From NCBI GenBank assembly GCA_002408385.1, contig DHSB01000095.1, forward strand, positions 84,941 to 105,278: DNA of 20,338 bases, in the 5' to 3' direction. The translations under genes were made by a program, and so were the position numbers. Shown here piece by piece: positions 1-7,154 of this stretch. The DNA is from Myxococcales bacterium UBA5297. GTDB lineage: Bacteria; Myxococcota; Myxococcia; Myxococcales; UBA5297. The notes below the pieces were generated by a model, which made no database searches, was not told the DNA's origin, and was given only the letters and a program-made list of their open reading frames with translations. Numbering within the stretch: the stretch's first letter is position 1; each line of letters starts with the position of its first letter.

Positions 1-2
1 CC

Positions 3-1166
3 CTGCTCTTCGCGAGCGCGCCGGCCGCCGCCCTCGAGCCGGCCGAGAACGTCGAGGTCTACGGGTACGCCCAGCTCTGGGTCACCCTCCTCGAGCAGAT
101 GGAGACCGCGCGCGGGCTCTATCAGCACCCGAGCGGCGACGAGGCGACCGACACGACGACCGGCTTCAGCATCCACCGCGCGCGGCTCGGCCTGCGGCTG
201 GCCGCGCCCGGGGTGCCGCTGCGCCTCGCGGTCCAGGTCAAGCTCGAGCGCAGCTTCGAGCTGCTCGACCTCTCGGTGCGCTGGGCGCCTCGTCCCTGGT
301 TCGAGCTCGAGGTCGGCCAGTTCAAGGTGCCGGGCACCTTCGAGGCGCTCACCGACAACCGCGAGCTCGACTTCATCGCGCGCTCGCAGATCACCACGAG
401 CCTGGCCGACTACTCGCTCTCGCGCTCGGCCCACACCGCCTCGCTGCTCTACGGCAGCGCCTCGAACCTGCGCGACCTCGGCTTGGCGCTGCGCGGGGCG
501 ATGCCGCTCGGCGGGCTCGCGGAGCTGCGCCTCTTCGGCATGCTCGGCAACGGCCTGGGGGCGAACCTCTTCTTCGGCGGGGCGACGAACAAGGGGTACT
601 TCATCACCAACGGCCCGCAGCTCTTCGCGGGCGGGCGCCTGGAGGCCGGGGACCGGCGCGGCATCGTCGTGCTCGGCGGCCACGCGGGCCGCAACCAGCA
701 CGACAACATCGTCTTCAACAGCGGCCGGGCGGTCTACGACCTGTCGCGCCGCGCCGCCTCGGGCGATCTGCGCCTGAGCGTTCCGGGCACGGGCCTGCGT
801 GCCTGGGGGCTCTACGGCCAGGGCGAGATCAGCGACGACTTCAACGGCGACGGGCGCCCGGACCTGCGCTACTCGGGCTGGGCCGCGAGCGCGCTGTGGG
901 ACTTGGTCCCCGCGCTGGCCGCCCTCGGGCTCACCCCGCCCTACACCCGGGCGATCGAGCTGGGGTTTCGCTTCGACACCTACGGCTCGGAAATCGACGA
1001 GTCGGGCGTAGAGGTTCGCCGAAGCGACTACACTGTCGGCCTCAACTACCGCTTCGAGGAGCACCTCAAGCTGCAGCTCAACTACGTCATCCGGCGCACC
1101 GAAGACCCCTCGTTCCCCGACCTGGCGGACGACGCGCTCATCGCGAACCTCCAGGGCGCCTTCTGA
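3..1166 (+). CDS. Outer-membrane porin, phosphate-selective porin O/P-like (5' end missing)
   Basis: The reading frame is open from the first bases, so the start codon lies upstream of the window. The first visible residues (LLFASAPAAALEPAEN) look like the end of a signal peptide with cleavage after an A-A-A stretch. The body alternates short amphipathic strands rich in Tyr, Phe, Arg and Gly, includes a conserved porin-type segment around 'FELEVGQFKVPGTFEALTDN' (about 300-358) and ends in Phe, the usual BAM recognition residue. This layout matches the OprP/OprO-like porin family, which forms an outer-membrane channel for anions such as phosphate; substrate here is inferred from family only. 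The next gene starts 31 bases downstream on the same strand and may be co-transcribed. An ATG at 99 is in frame but would remove the export signal, so I do not take it as the start. Confidence 0.75.
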   Translation: MLFASAPAAALEPAENVEVYGYAQLWVTLLEQMETARGLYQHPSGDEATDTTTGFSIHRARLGLRLAAPGVPLRLAVQVKLERSFELLDLSVRWAPRPWFELEVGQFKVPGTFEALTDNRELDFIARSQITTSLADYSLSRSAHTASLLYGSASNLRDLGLALRGAMPLGGLAELRLFGMLGNGLGANLFFGGATNKGYFITNGPQLFAGGRLEAGDRRGIVVLGGHAGRNQHDNIVFNSGRAVYDLSRRAASGDLRLSVPGTGLRAWGLYGQGEISDDFNGDGRPDLRYSGWAASALWDLVPALAALGLTPPYTRAIELGFRFDTYGSEIDESGVEVRRSDYTVGLNYRFEEHLKLQLNYVIRRTEDPSFPDLADDALIANLQGAF

Positions 1167-1197
1167 CGACCGACCGCCTTCGGCCGAGCGCCTCCCC

Positions 1198-2193
1198 ATG
1201 CCCGACGATCTGCTCAACACCAAGGAAGTCGCCGCGTTTCTCGGCGTCCACGAGAAGCAGGTCTACGCGCTGATCAAGGAGAGGCGCCTGCCGGCGACGC
1301 GGCTGACGGGCAAGTGGCTCTTCTCGCGCAAGCTGCTCGAGGAGTGGCTCGAGGCCGACGCGCGCGCGGCCGCCAAGCCCCCGCGCGGCACGCGGCGCCC
1401 CCGCCTCGACGGCGCGCTGCTCGCCTCGGGCAGCGACGACCCTTCGGTCGGCCTGCTCGCGGGCCTGCTGAGCCAGCAGAGCGCGGGCGTGCTGCTCTTC
1501 TCGGCGAGCATCGGCAGCAGCGCCGGGCTGCGCGCCCTCAACCGCGGCGCCTCGGACCTGGCCTGGTCGCACCTGCTGGATCCTGAGACCGGCGAGTACA
1601 ACCTGCCGTTCCTCGACACCCTGGCGCCGGACATCGCCCCGGCGGTCGTCAACCTGTTCTACCGCGACCTCGGCCTCGTCGTGGCGCCCGGCAACCCTCT
1701 CGGCCTGCGCGACTGGGCGGATCTGGGCCGTGACGGCCTGCGGCTGGTCAATCGCCAGGCTGGCTCCGGAACCCGCCTGCTCACCGAGGCGCGCCTCGCG
1801 AAGGCAGGCGTCGAGAAAGAGCGCATCGCCGGCTGGCAGCGCGAGGTCTGCACGCACCTCGAGGTCGGCCTCGCGGTGCGCTCCGGGGAGGCGGACGCGG
1901 GGCTGGCGACCGGCACCGTGGCCCAGGTGCTCGGGCTGGGCTTCGTGCCGTTGCTCGAGGAGCGCTTCGACATGGTGCTCGACCAGTCGACCTTCTTCGA
2001 CGAGAGCTTCCGCGCGCTGATGGACGTCGTCACCTCGGCCAGCTTCCGCGAACGCGTCGCCAGGCTGGGCCACTACGAACTGCGCGACTCCGGAAAGCTG
2101 CTCTCGAAGCGGCGGGCCGCAGGCGCCGCTGAAGAGGCGTCGAGAGGACCTTCTTCGACTCGGCCCGGTTCCCGCTCCCCCCGGAACTACTGA
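1198..2193 (+). CDS. Excisionase-type HTH fused to molybdate/tungstate-binding-like (PBP) domain regulator
   Basis: Residues 5-55 form a MerR/excisionase-type helix-turn-helix (LLNTKEVAAFLGVHEKQVY, then a basic wing LTGKWLFSRKLLEEWL). Residues 75-302 resemble the periplasmic-binding-protein-like domain of COG1910/PF12727, with the oxyanion-loop-like signature NRQAGSGTR at 185-193 and HLLDPETGEYN at 125-135. Proteins of this design are cytoplasmic one-component regulators that are thought to sense molybdate, tungstate or a similar oxyanion and control uptake genes. The porin gene just upstream fits an anion-uptake context. The PBP fold ends near residue 302; the last 29 residues are Arg/Ser/Pro-rich and are encoded by the 5' part of a dispersed repeat, so they are probably not part of the ancestral protein. 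ATG 1198 is chosen because it begins directly before the HTH. Confidence 0.75.
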   Translation: MPDDLLNTKEVAAFLGVHEKQVYALIKERRLPATRLTGKWLFSRKLLEEWLEADARAAAKPPRGTRRPRLDGALLASGSDDPSVGLLAGLLSQQSAGVLLFSASIGSSAGLRALNRGASDLAWSHLLDPETGEYNLPFLDTLAPDIAPAVVNLFYRDLGLVVAPGNPLGLRDWADLGRDGLRLVNRQAGSGTRLLTEARLAKAGVEKERIAGWQREVCTHLEVGLAVRSGEADAGLATGTVAQVLGLGFVPLLEERFDMVLDQSTFFDESFRALMDVVTSASFRERVARLGHYELRDSGKLLSKRRAAGAAEEASRGPSSTRPGSRSPRNY

Positions 2194-2345
2194 CCTCGAG
2201 CCTCGTCGCGCGCCAGCACGAAGGCTGGCATTTCCGGGCCTCGACGGGGGCGTTGCTATGCGCCCCTTCCAACCTGAGACCGATCGCTTGGGCTCCGGGC
2301 GATGCCCGGGCTGCGCGGTGTCGAAGGGCCCCTCAGCCAGCCGCC
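2131..2345 (+). repeat. Dispersed hairpin-rich repeat, copy A (divergent)
   Basis: This copy begins with GAAGAGGCGTCGAGAGGACC, close to the heads of copies B, D and E, and overlaps the last codons of the HTH-PBP gene. Its middle carries GCCAGC-ACGAAG-GCTGGC (near 2214-2233), a stem-loop also found in copy G at about 14081. The tail carries a TCGAAGGGCCCCTC segment seen in copy H. It fills the gap between the convergent HTH-PBP gene and the tyrosine-kinase gene. Boundaries are approximate because the copy is diverged. Confidence 0.6.
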
Positions 2346-2363
2346 GGTCGGCTCCAAGCTTCT

Positions 2364-4559
2364 CTAGGCCTTCGAGCTCGCGCTCGTCTCCTCGACGTAG
2401 CTCTGACCGTATTTGTAGTAGTAGCCGATCTTGTAGCGGTACCGCTGGTCGTCGCCGTCGAGGGCGTTGAGGACCGCGCCGAGCAGCTTCGCGTTGGCGT
2501 CGCGCAGCGACTTGACGGTGCGCTCGGCGACCTCGCGGTCGGTGAAGAAGGCCTTGGTCACCACCAGCGTCCCGTCGAGCACGTTGGCGAGCACCAGGGG
2601 ATCGGCCACCGCGGTCACCGGCGGCGAGTCGAAGATGACCTTGTCGAACTTGGCGCTGAGCGCCTGCACCAGGGTCCTGAACCGCTCGGAGTGCAGCAGC
2701 TCGGCCGGGTTCGGCGGCACCGGGCCGGCGGGCAGGACGAAGAGCCCCGGCACTTCGGACGACTTGACCGCGTCGTCGATCTCCCCGCCCTTGGCGATGA
2801 GCCCCGAGAGCCCAAGCTCGTTGGGCAGCCCGAAGACCTTGTGCAGGCGGCTGCGGCGCATGTCGCTGTCGACGAGCAGGACGCGGTTGCCGCCCTGCGC
2901 GAGCGCGATGCCCAGGTTGGCGAGCACGGTCGTCTTGCCCTCCTGAGGCCCGGCGCTGGTGACGACCATCGTGCGCCACGGCGTGTCCGGGTTGAGGAAG
3001 AGCAGGTTGCTGCGGATGGTGCGGCAGCACTCGGCCACCGCGCTCTTGGGCTCGATGTAGACCATCGTCTCCTTGGCGCCCGGCTCCTCGCCCCTCTTCG
3101 GCTTGATGGGCGGGACGACGCCGAGGAAGTTGAGCCCGAGCGCCTCGAGGTCGAGGTGGCTCTTGACCGAGCGGTCCTGGAACTCGAGCAGGAAGGCGAG
3201 CCCGATGCCGGCGAACAGCCCGAGGATCGCGCCGAGGGCGAGGTTGCTGCGGGTGCGCGGCTTGATGGGCCAGGGGTTCGGCTCGGCCTCGTCGAGCAGG
3301 CGCACGTTGTTCGCCTGGAGCATCGCCGAGAGGTCGACCTCCTTGACCCGCTTGAGGACGAGGTCGTGGATGCGCTGGTTGTTCTCCTCCTCGCGCGCGA
3401 GCCGCCGGTACTCGATCTCCTTCTCGTTGACCTTGAGCGCCTCGCGCTTGGCGGTCTCGAGAAGCCCCTTGAGCTTGCGCTCGGTGGCGACCAGCTCGTC
3501 GTACTCGGCGATCTGCGCGCCGAGGATCCGGTCGATCTCGCGCAGCAGGTTCTCGCGCGCGTGGGCCAGCTTCTCCTCGGCCGCCTTCAGCTTGGGGTGC
3601 TCGGGGCCGTAGCGGTTGCGCAGGTCGCCGGCCTCGTTGGTCACGGCGAGGAAGCTCATCTTGAGCTGGCTGACGAAGCCGCTCTCGGCGACCGGGCCAA
3701 GCTCCATCAGCCGGTCGATGTCCGCGCTCTTGCGCTCGGCGCGGATGGTCTCGACCCGCGCCTCGACCTCGGCCTTGCGCGCGAGGACCCGGGTCAGGTT
3801 GTCGTTGAGCGCGAGCACCCGCTGATTGGTGACCGTCTGGCGGTTCTCGAAGGAGGTCTGGATGAGGTCGTTCTGCTTCTTGAACTCGTGCAGCGCGACC
3901 TCGCTCTGCACGAGGCTGCCCTTGAGGTCCGCGAGCTGCTTCTGCAACCAGACCGAGGCGTCGCGCGAGCCCTCGACCCGCCTCTCGAGGTTCGACTGCA
4001 TGTAGGCGCGGGCCAGCTCGTTGGCGATCGCCGCGGCGCGCCCCGGGTCCTCGTCCTCGACGCGGATGCGCACCACCCGCGAGTCCTTGACCGGCTCGAC
4101 CGAGGTCCGCCCCTGAATCGCCGAGGCCGCGGCCTTCAGGGTCAAGAACTGGGCCTGCTGGTCGGCCGGCAGGTGCGTCAGGCCGAGGAACCCGGAGTCC
4201 TTGTCGAGCCCGAGCTTCTCGGCGGCGAGCTCGGCGGTGCGGCGCGAGGCGATGATCTTGTACTGCGTCTCGAAGAAGTCTTTGGTGTTCGAGTAGTAGT
4301 AGCCCGCGCCGATGTCGACCGCCTCGCGCACCCCTTCGCCAAGCACCTGCGGGGGCTCGAGGTCGATGACCACCGTGGCGCCGGCCGCGTAGATGGGCGT
4401 CTGGCGCAGCGTGTAGAGCGCCGTCGCCGCCAGCGTCGCCACGAAGACCACCGCGATGATCCACTTGCGCTTGAGCAGGATCGCCAAGTACGCGCGCAGA
4501 TCGATGGGCGCCTCGTCGGGCCCGTACCAGGGCTCTGACTGTAGCTGCTTGCCTTCCAT
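2364..4559 (-). CDS. Exopolysaccharide chain-length determinant / bacterial tyrosine autokinase (Wzc-like BY-kinase)
   Basis: The 731-residue product has the full BY-kinase plan. A Wzz-type N-terminus carries a membrane helix at about 33-50, followed by a long periplasmic coiled-coil-rich region (about 195-410). A second membrane helix lies at about 439-460. The cytoplasmic kinase then shows Walker A SAGPQEGKTTV (535-545), Walker A' VLLVDSDMR (560-568) and Walker B VIFDSPP (641-647). The last 25 residues hold seven tyrosines (707, 709, 713, 714, 715, 717, 721), the usual autophosphorylation cluster. In the family these proteins control polymerisation and export of capsule or exopolysaccharide through phosphorylation cycles. 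No glycosyltransferase, Wza or Wzy gene is in view. A strong Shine-Dalgarno (AGAGGAAG) sits about 7-8 bases before the ATG. It follows the HPr-kinase-like gene by 143 bases on the same strand and could be the distal gene of that run or have its own promoter. Confidence 0.93.
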   Translation of the reverse strand: MEGKQLQSEPWYGPDEAPIDLRAYLAILLKRKWIIAVVFVATLAATALYTLRQTPIYAAGATVVIDLEPPQVLGEGVREAVDIGAGYYYSNTKDFFETQYKIIASRRTAELAAEKLGLDKDSGFLGLTHLPADQQAQFLTLKAAASAIQGRTSVEPVKDSRVVRIRVEDEDPGRAAAIANELARAYMQSNLERRVEGSRDASVWLQKQLADLKGSLVQSEVALHEFKKQNDLIQTSFENRQTVTNQRVLALNDNLTRVLARKAEVEARVETIRAERKSADIDRLMELGPVAESGFVSQLKMSFLAVTNEAGDLRNRYGPEHPKLKAAEEKLAHARENLLREIDRILGAQIAEYDELVATERKLKGLLETAKREALKVNEKEIEYRRLAREEENNQRIHDLVLKRVKEVDLSAMLQANNVRLLDEAEPNPWPIKPRTRSNLALGAILGLFAGIGLAFLLEFQDRSVKSHLDLEALGLNFLGVVPPIKPKRGEEPGAKETMVYIEPKSAVAECCRTIRSNLLFLNPDTPWRTMVVTSAGPQEGKTTVLANLGIALAQGGNRVLLVDSDMRRSRLHKVFGLPNELGLSGLIAKGGEIDDAVKSSEVPGLFVLPAGPVPPNPAELLHSERFRTLVQALSAKFDKVIFDSPPVTAVADPLVLANVLDGTLVVTKAFFTDREVAERTVKSLRDANAKLLGAVLNALDGDDQRYRYKIGYYYKYGQSYVEETSASSKA

Positions 4560-4702
4560 CGTCCGTCTTCCTCTTGGCGCCCCGGTCAGGGTCCGCGGCC
4601 CGACCCCCGAGTGCTCTTGAGGACACAGTTAACCCCAAAGTCGCACGCAGGCCCAATCTTCGACCCGGGGCTGACGAGGCAGAGAGGTCGCCTGGCGCTG
4701 CG
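4560..4702. other. Gap between tyrosine kinase and HPr-kinase-like gene
   Basis: This 143-base stretch separates two genes on the minus strand. It holds the ribosome binding site of the kinase gene. I see no clear hairpin with T-tract and no convincing -35/-10 pair, so whether the two genes share a transcript cannot be decided from the sequence. Confidence 0.4.
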
Positions 4703-5530
4703 CTATCGGACCGTCGGTGTCGACGAGTCGGCTTGGAGCAACTCCTCGAGGTGTTGGCAGGCCTCCTCGACACCTCGGGTCACCAAGGCGGCGGCCCGAA
4801 CGCGCCTGACCACCTCGAGCGCGATGCCCCACGCGCCCTTGCCCGGCCGAATAGAGTGCGCCCACAGGAGCTGGAGAGCCTCGCCCGGCGACAGCTCGCG
4901 GACCTCCGGGGCGCGCTGCGGCGCGTGGCTGAGCAGCACCAACCTCCGCAGCGGCAGCGCCCCCGGCTCACGGCGGTCGGCCGGAGGGTGGACCAGGCGC
5001 GATGAGCGGCGCTCGGCTCTCGCAGCCGGGTAGTCGAAGAGCCTCGCGCCGCGGGGAAGGCGCGCGACCGAGTCGGGGTCGATGCCTATCGGGCGCAGCA
5101 GCCCTCGGACCTGCAGGGAAGGGGCGATGAGCGCCCGCTCGTCGCTCAAGTAGCGCATCCCGCGCGCGACCAGGCTCTGGGCCAGAGTGCTCTTTCCCGC
5201 GCCCGAGTCTCCGGCGAGGACGAGCGCGCCGCGGTCGTCACCGACGACCGCCGCGTGCAGGCACCATCCCGAGCTTCGCTCGAGGAGCCGCTCGAGAAGA
5301 TCGCCCTCGAGGCAGGCGACCAGCTCGAGAGGCTCGACGGAGAAGGTGACCAGCGCCTCGCCGCGCCACAGGCGCCACTCCCCGCCGCCGCAGGCGATCA
5401 GGTAGTCGAGCGATGGCGGGCCGCTCGCCTCGGCAAAGGTGCCAAAGACCTCCTGCAGCGGGCCGGCCAAAGACGCGTCGGCTTCGATGCGTACCGCCGT
5501 TCCTAGGGCGTCGAAGAGCGTGGTCCACAC
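4703..5530 (-). CDS. HPr kinase-like (HprK-related) protein of a peptide-modification cassette
   Basis: The 275-residue product has a variable N-terminal half, then CLHAAVV (90-96) and a P-loop LAGDSGAGKSTLAQSL (105-120) with the HPr-kinase-like GxSGxGKS/T form, followed by YLSDERA (127-133) that supplies the likely metal-binding acidic residues. HprK proper phosphorylates HPr of the sugar phosphotransferase system. Related short kinases are found in RiPP clusters, where characterised lasso-peptide examples phosphorylate the peptide, and in SynChlorMet-type cassettes. Here it directly follows a PqqD-like gene, so a peptide substrate is likely by context only. I take GTG at 5530 as start because GAGGAG lies about nine bases upstream and it overlaps the PqqD gene by 28 bases, which implies translational coupling; the frame remains open upstream to 5674 but that sequence is PqqD coding in another frame. 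Confidence 0.7.
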   Translation of the reverse strand: MWTTLFDALGTAVRIEADASLAGPLQEVFGTFAEASGPPSLDYLIACGGGEWRLWRGEALVTFSVEPLELVACLEGDLLERLLERSSGWCLHAAVVGDDRGALVLAGDSGAGKSTLAQSLVARGMRYLSDERALIAPSLQVRGLLRPIGIDPDSVARLPRGARLFDYPAARAERRSSRLVHPPADRREPGALPLRRLVLLSHAPQRAPEVRELSPGEALQLLWAHSIRPGKGAWGIALEVVRRVRAAALVTRGVEEACQHLEELLQADSSTPTVR

Positions 5531-5811
5531 GTCTCGCTCTCCTCGACGAGGCCGCGCTCCTTGAGCTGCCGGGCCAGCGCGTCGACGTCGTCGCGGGCCT
5601 TCGCGCCGTCGGCGCCCTCGACGTTGCGGCAGATGAAGTCGGCGATCTCGCCCGCGCTGCGCCGGCCGTCGCATAGCGCCCAGACGACGCCGCCCATCGG
5701 GTTGAGGACCACGGCGACGCCGGTCTCCGGGTGCAGCACGACCGTCTCCCCGCTCGGAAGCTCCTCGGTCTCCAACCCGTCGACTCGCCTCAAAGTCTGT
5801 CGCGAAATCAC
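5503..5811 (-). CDS. PqqD-like peptide-binding (RRE) protein
   Basis: The 102-residue product matches the PqqD fold: RRVDGLETEELPSGETVVL, HPETGVAVVLNPMGGVVWAL and DGRRSAGEIADFI follow the strand-strand-'NPTGxxIWxLxDGxxTxxEI' pattern of the family, and the rest is helical. PqqD-type proteins bind the leader of a ribosomal peptide and present it to the radical SAM enzyme. It sits between a radical SAM/SPASM gene and the HPr-kinase-like gene on the same strand. The start is uncertain: the best candidate, GTG 5811, lies in the tail of repeat copy B, so the first codons (VISRQTL) appear repeat-derived; a TTG at 5793 is another option. The frame runs open through the repeat to 6267, but that is noncoding shadow of the upstream gene. 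Confidence 0.7.
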   Translation of the reverse strand: MISRQTLRRVDGLETEELPSGETVVLHPETGVAVVLNPMGGVVWALCDGRRSAGEIADFICRNVEGADGAKARDDVDALARQLKERGLVEESETCGPRSSTP

Positions 5812-5963
5812 CCCAAACCTCGCCACCCGCTCACCCCGAGCGTAGCCTCCCGAGGAACGAGGGAGGCGCCAGTCGAGGGGCTCGACTTCAGTCTGTTCCG
5901 AGGCCGCCGAGGGGCTCGGGCTGCGCGGCTCTCGCTCGGAAGGATTCTTGGACACCTCTTCAG
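5792..5963 (-). repeat. Dispersed hairpin-rich repeat, copy B
   Basis: Read on the minus strand, the copy begins TGAAGAGGTGTCCAAGAATCC, where the first TGA is the stop codon of the radical SAM gene, and ends GTGATTTCGCGACAGACTTTG, nearly identical to the end of copy D (GTGATTTCGCGACGGACCTTG). It carries the CGCTC-loop-GAGCG hairpin at 5829-5843. It lies between two genes of the peptide cassette and contributes both a stop codon and a probable start codon. Confidence 0.75.
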
Positions 5964-7138
5964 TCCCATGGAGCGCTCTCGTTCTCCTTCGCGGCCCGAA
6001 GCGCCCAGGCGGTGCACTGGCAGCTTGCGCACTGCAGCCGGCGCCGCACCTCGCGCAGGAACTCGGCGGCCTCGACCTGCCCTGCTTGCAGCTCGGGCGC
6101 GGCCACGATGTCGCGAAGGCGCCGGTCGGGGACCCGGCCCAGCCTGTCTTCGCGATTGAACACGCAGGGAAAGACCGACCCGTCCCCGGCGACGCAAAGA
6201 ACGCCGTAGTTCCCGGCGCCCTCGCGGGCGCACCCGTGCTGCCCCTCGGGCTCTTGCGGCTCGACATCCTGCCCTATTGGCACCTGAGCGCGTGGCTCCA
6301 AGAAGCTGCCGCGCCCGACCGCGTGGCTCGCGCCCGCTCGCGACACCTCTGCACCGAGCGAGCGGGCGAGCGCCATCGCGGCCTCCACCTGGCCGGCGTT
6401 CTGTTCGAGCTCCACGACGGCGGCTCGCACCTCGAGCCCCCGGGCGCAAGCGCGGCGAATAGCGTCGCAGGTGCGCGCGTGGCTGCCTGGCACGCGAGTA
6501 ATCGCGTCGTGGATCGCCGGTTCGGCAGCGTAGAGCGAGAAGGCGAACGAGGCGCCGTGCTCGGCCAGCGAGGAGAGGCGCGCCTCGTCGAGGAGCTGTC
6601 CGTTCGTAAAGACCTCGCGCATCTCGAAGCCGAGCCTCTGCCCGGTCTCCAGCAGCCTTTCGAGGTAGGGGACGAGCAGCGCATCGCCGCCGGTGAACTG
6701 GACGCGCCGAAAGCCCAGCGCCGCCGCGTCCTCGAGCAGCTCGAGACAGGTCTCGCGCGACAACCGCTCGCGCCGCTCGGGACCGGCCGCCGCGTAGCAG
6801 TGGACGCAGCGCTCGGTGCATTGGAGGGTGAGCTCGAGGAAGAGCGTGTCGAACCCCTGCAGGCGCAGCGCAGCCTGCGCGGTCAGCGGCGAGGAGGCCG
6901 TTCCGCGCGCCCGCACGATCGAGCCGCCCAGCCTGCCGAGGGAGGCGAGCAGCGGCCCCGGCTCGCCGCCGTCGAGCGCGGCGAGCAACTCGCGGGCGAG
7001 CACCCCGTCGGCGAAGAGGACCCGGCGGTCGAGGAAGTCGACCAAGCGCACGCGCGAGCCCTCGGCTTCAGTCAAGACCGCCAGGGTTTCGGGGAAGAGG
7101 AGCGCTCGTCGCGACTTCATCGAAGAGGGGCTGGTCAC
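5960..7138 (-). CDS. Radical SAM/SPASM peptide maturase
   Basis: The 392-residue product has an N-terminal region of about 95 residues, then the radical SAM core with CTERCVHC (Cys107, 111, 114), the three ligands of the SAM-binding 4Fe-4S cluster, and the GGD motif at 150-152 that follows strand 2 (FTGGDALL). The C-terminus carries a SPASM-type set of cysteines: Cys303, Cys315, Cys325 (in GSVFPC), Cys370, Cys373 and Cys375, expected to bind one or two further Fe-S clusters. Enzymes of this class install thioether, C-C or other radical-dependent modifications in ribosomal peptides. The gene starts 16 bases after the small Cys-rich peptide gene and is followed by PqqD-like and HPr-kinase-like genes. 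ATG 7138 is used; Met7 is an in-frame alternative. Its stop codon forms the first bases of repeat copy B. Confidence 0.88.
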   Translation of the reverse strand: MTSPSSMKSRRALLFPETLAVLTEAEGSRVRLVDFLDRRVLFADGVLARELLAALDGGEPGPLLASLGRLGGSIVRARGTASSPLTAQAALRLQGFDTLFLELTLQCTERCVHCYAAAGPERRERLSRETCLELLEDAAALGFRRVQFTGGDALLVPYLERLLETGQRLGFEMREVFTNGQLLDEARLSSLAEHGASFAFSLYAAEPAIHDAITRVPGSHARTCDAIRRACARGLEVRAAVVELEQNAGQVEAAMALARSLGAEVSRAGASHAVGRGSFLEPRAQVPIGQDVEPQEPEGQHGCAREGAGNYGVLCVAGDGSVFPCVFNREDRLGRVPDRRLRDIVAAPELQAGQVEAAEFLREVRRRLQCASCQCTAWALRAAKENESAPWD

Positions 7139-7154
7139 CCGTGTGCCTTCGGCC

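Noticed and set aside
2253..4538. A 761-codon plus-strand open frame opposite the tyrosine kinase
   Set aside because: Composition is that of an antisense shadow (Leu/Val/Glu/Arg/Asp runs with no domain). The minus-strand frame has complete kinase motifs.
1138..4773. A 1211-codon minus-strand open frame
   Set aside because: It is antisense to the HTH-PBP gene and out of frame with the tyrosine kinase, with Arg/Gly/Ala-rich translation typical of high-GC shadow frames. The real kinase frame explains the region.
5812..6267. N-terminal extension of the PqqD-like protein
   Set aside because: The codons are repeat copy B and an alternative frame of the radical SAM gene; no PqqD or other domain is readable there.
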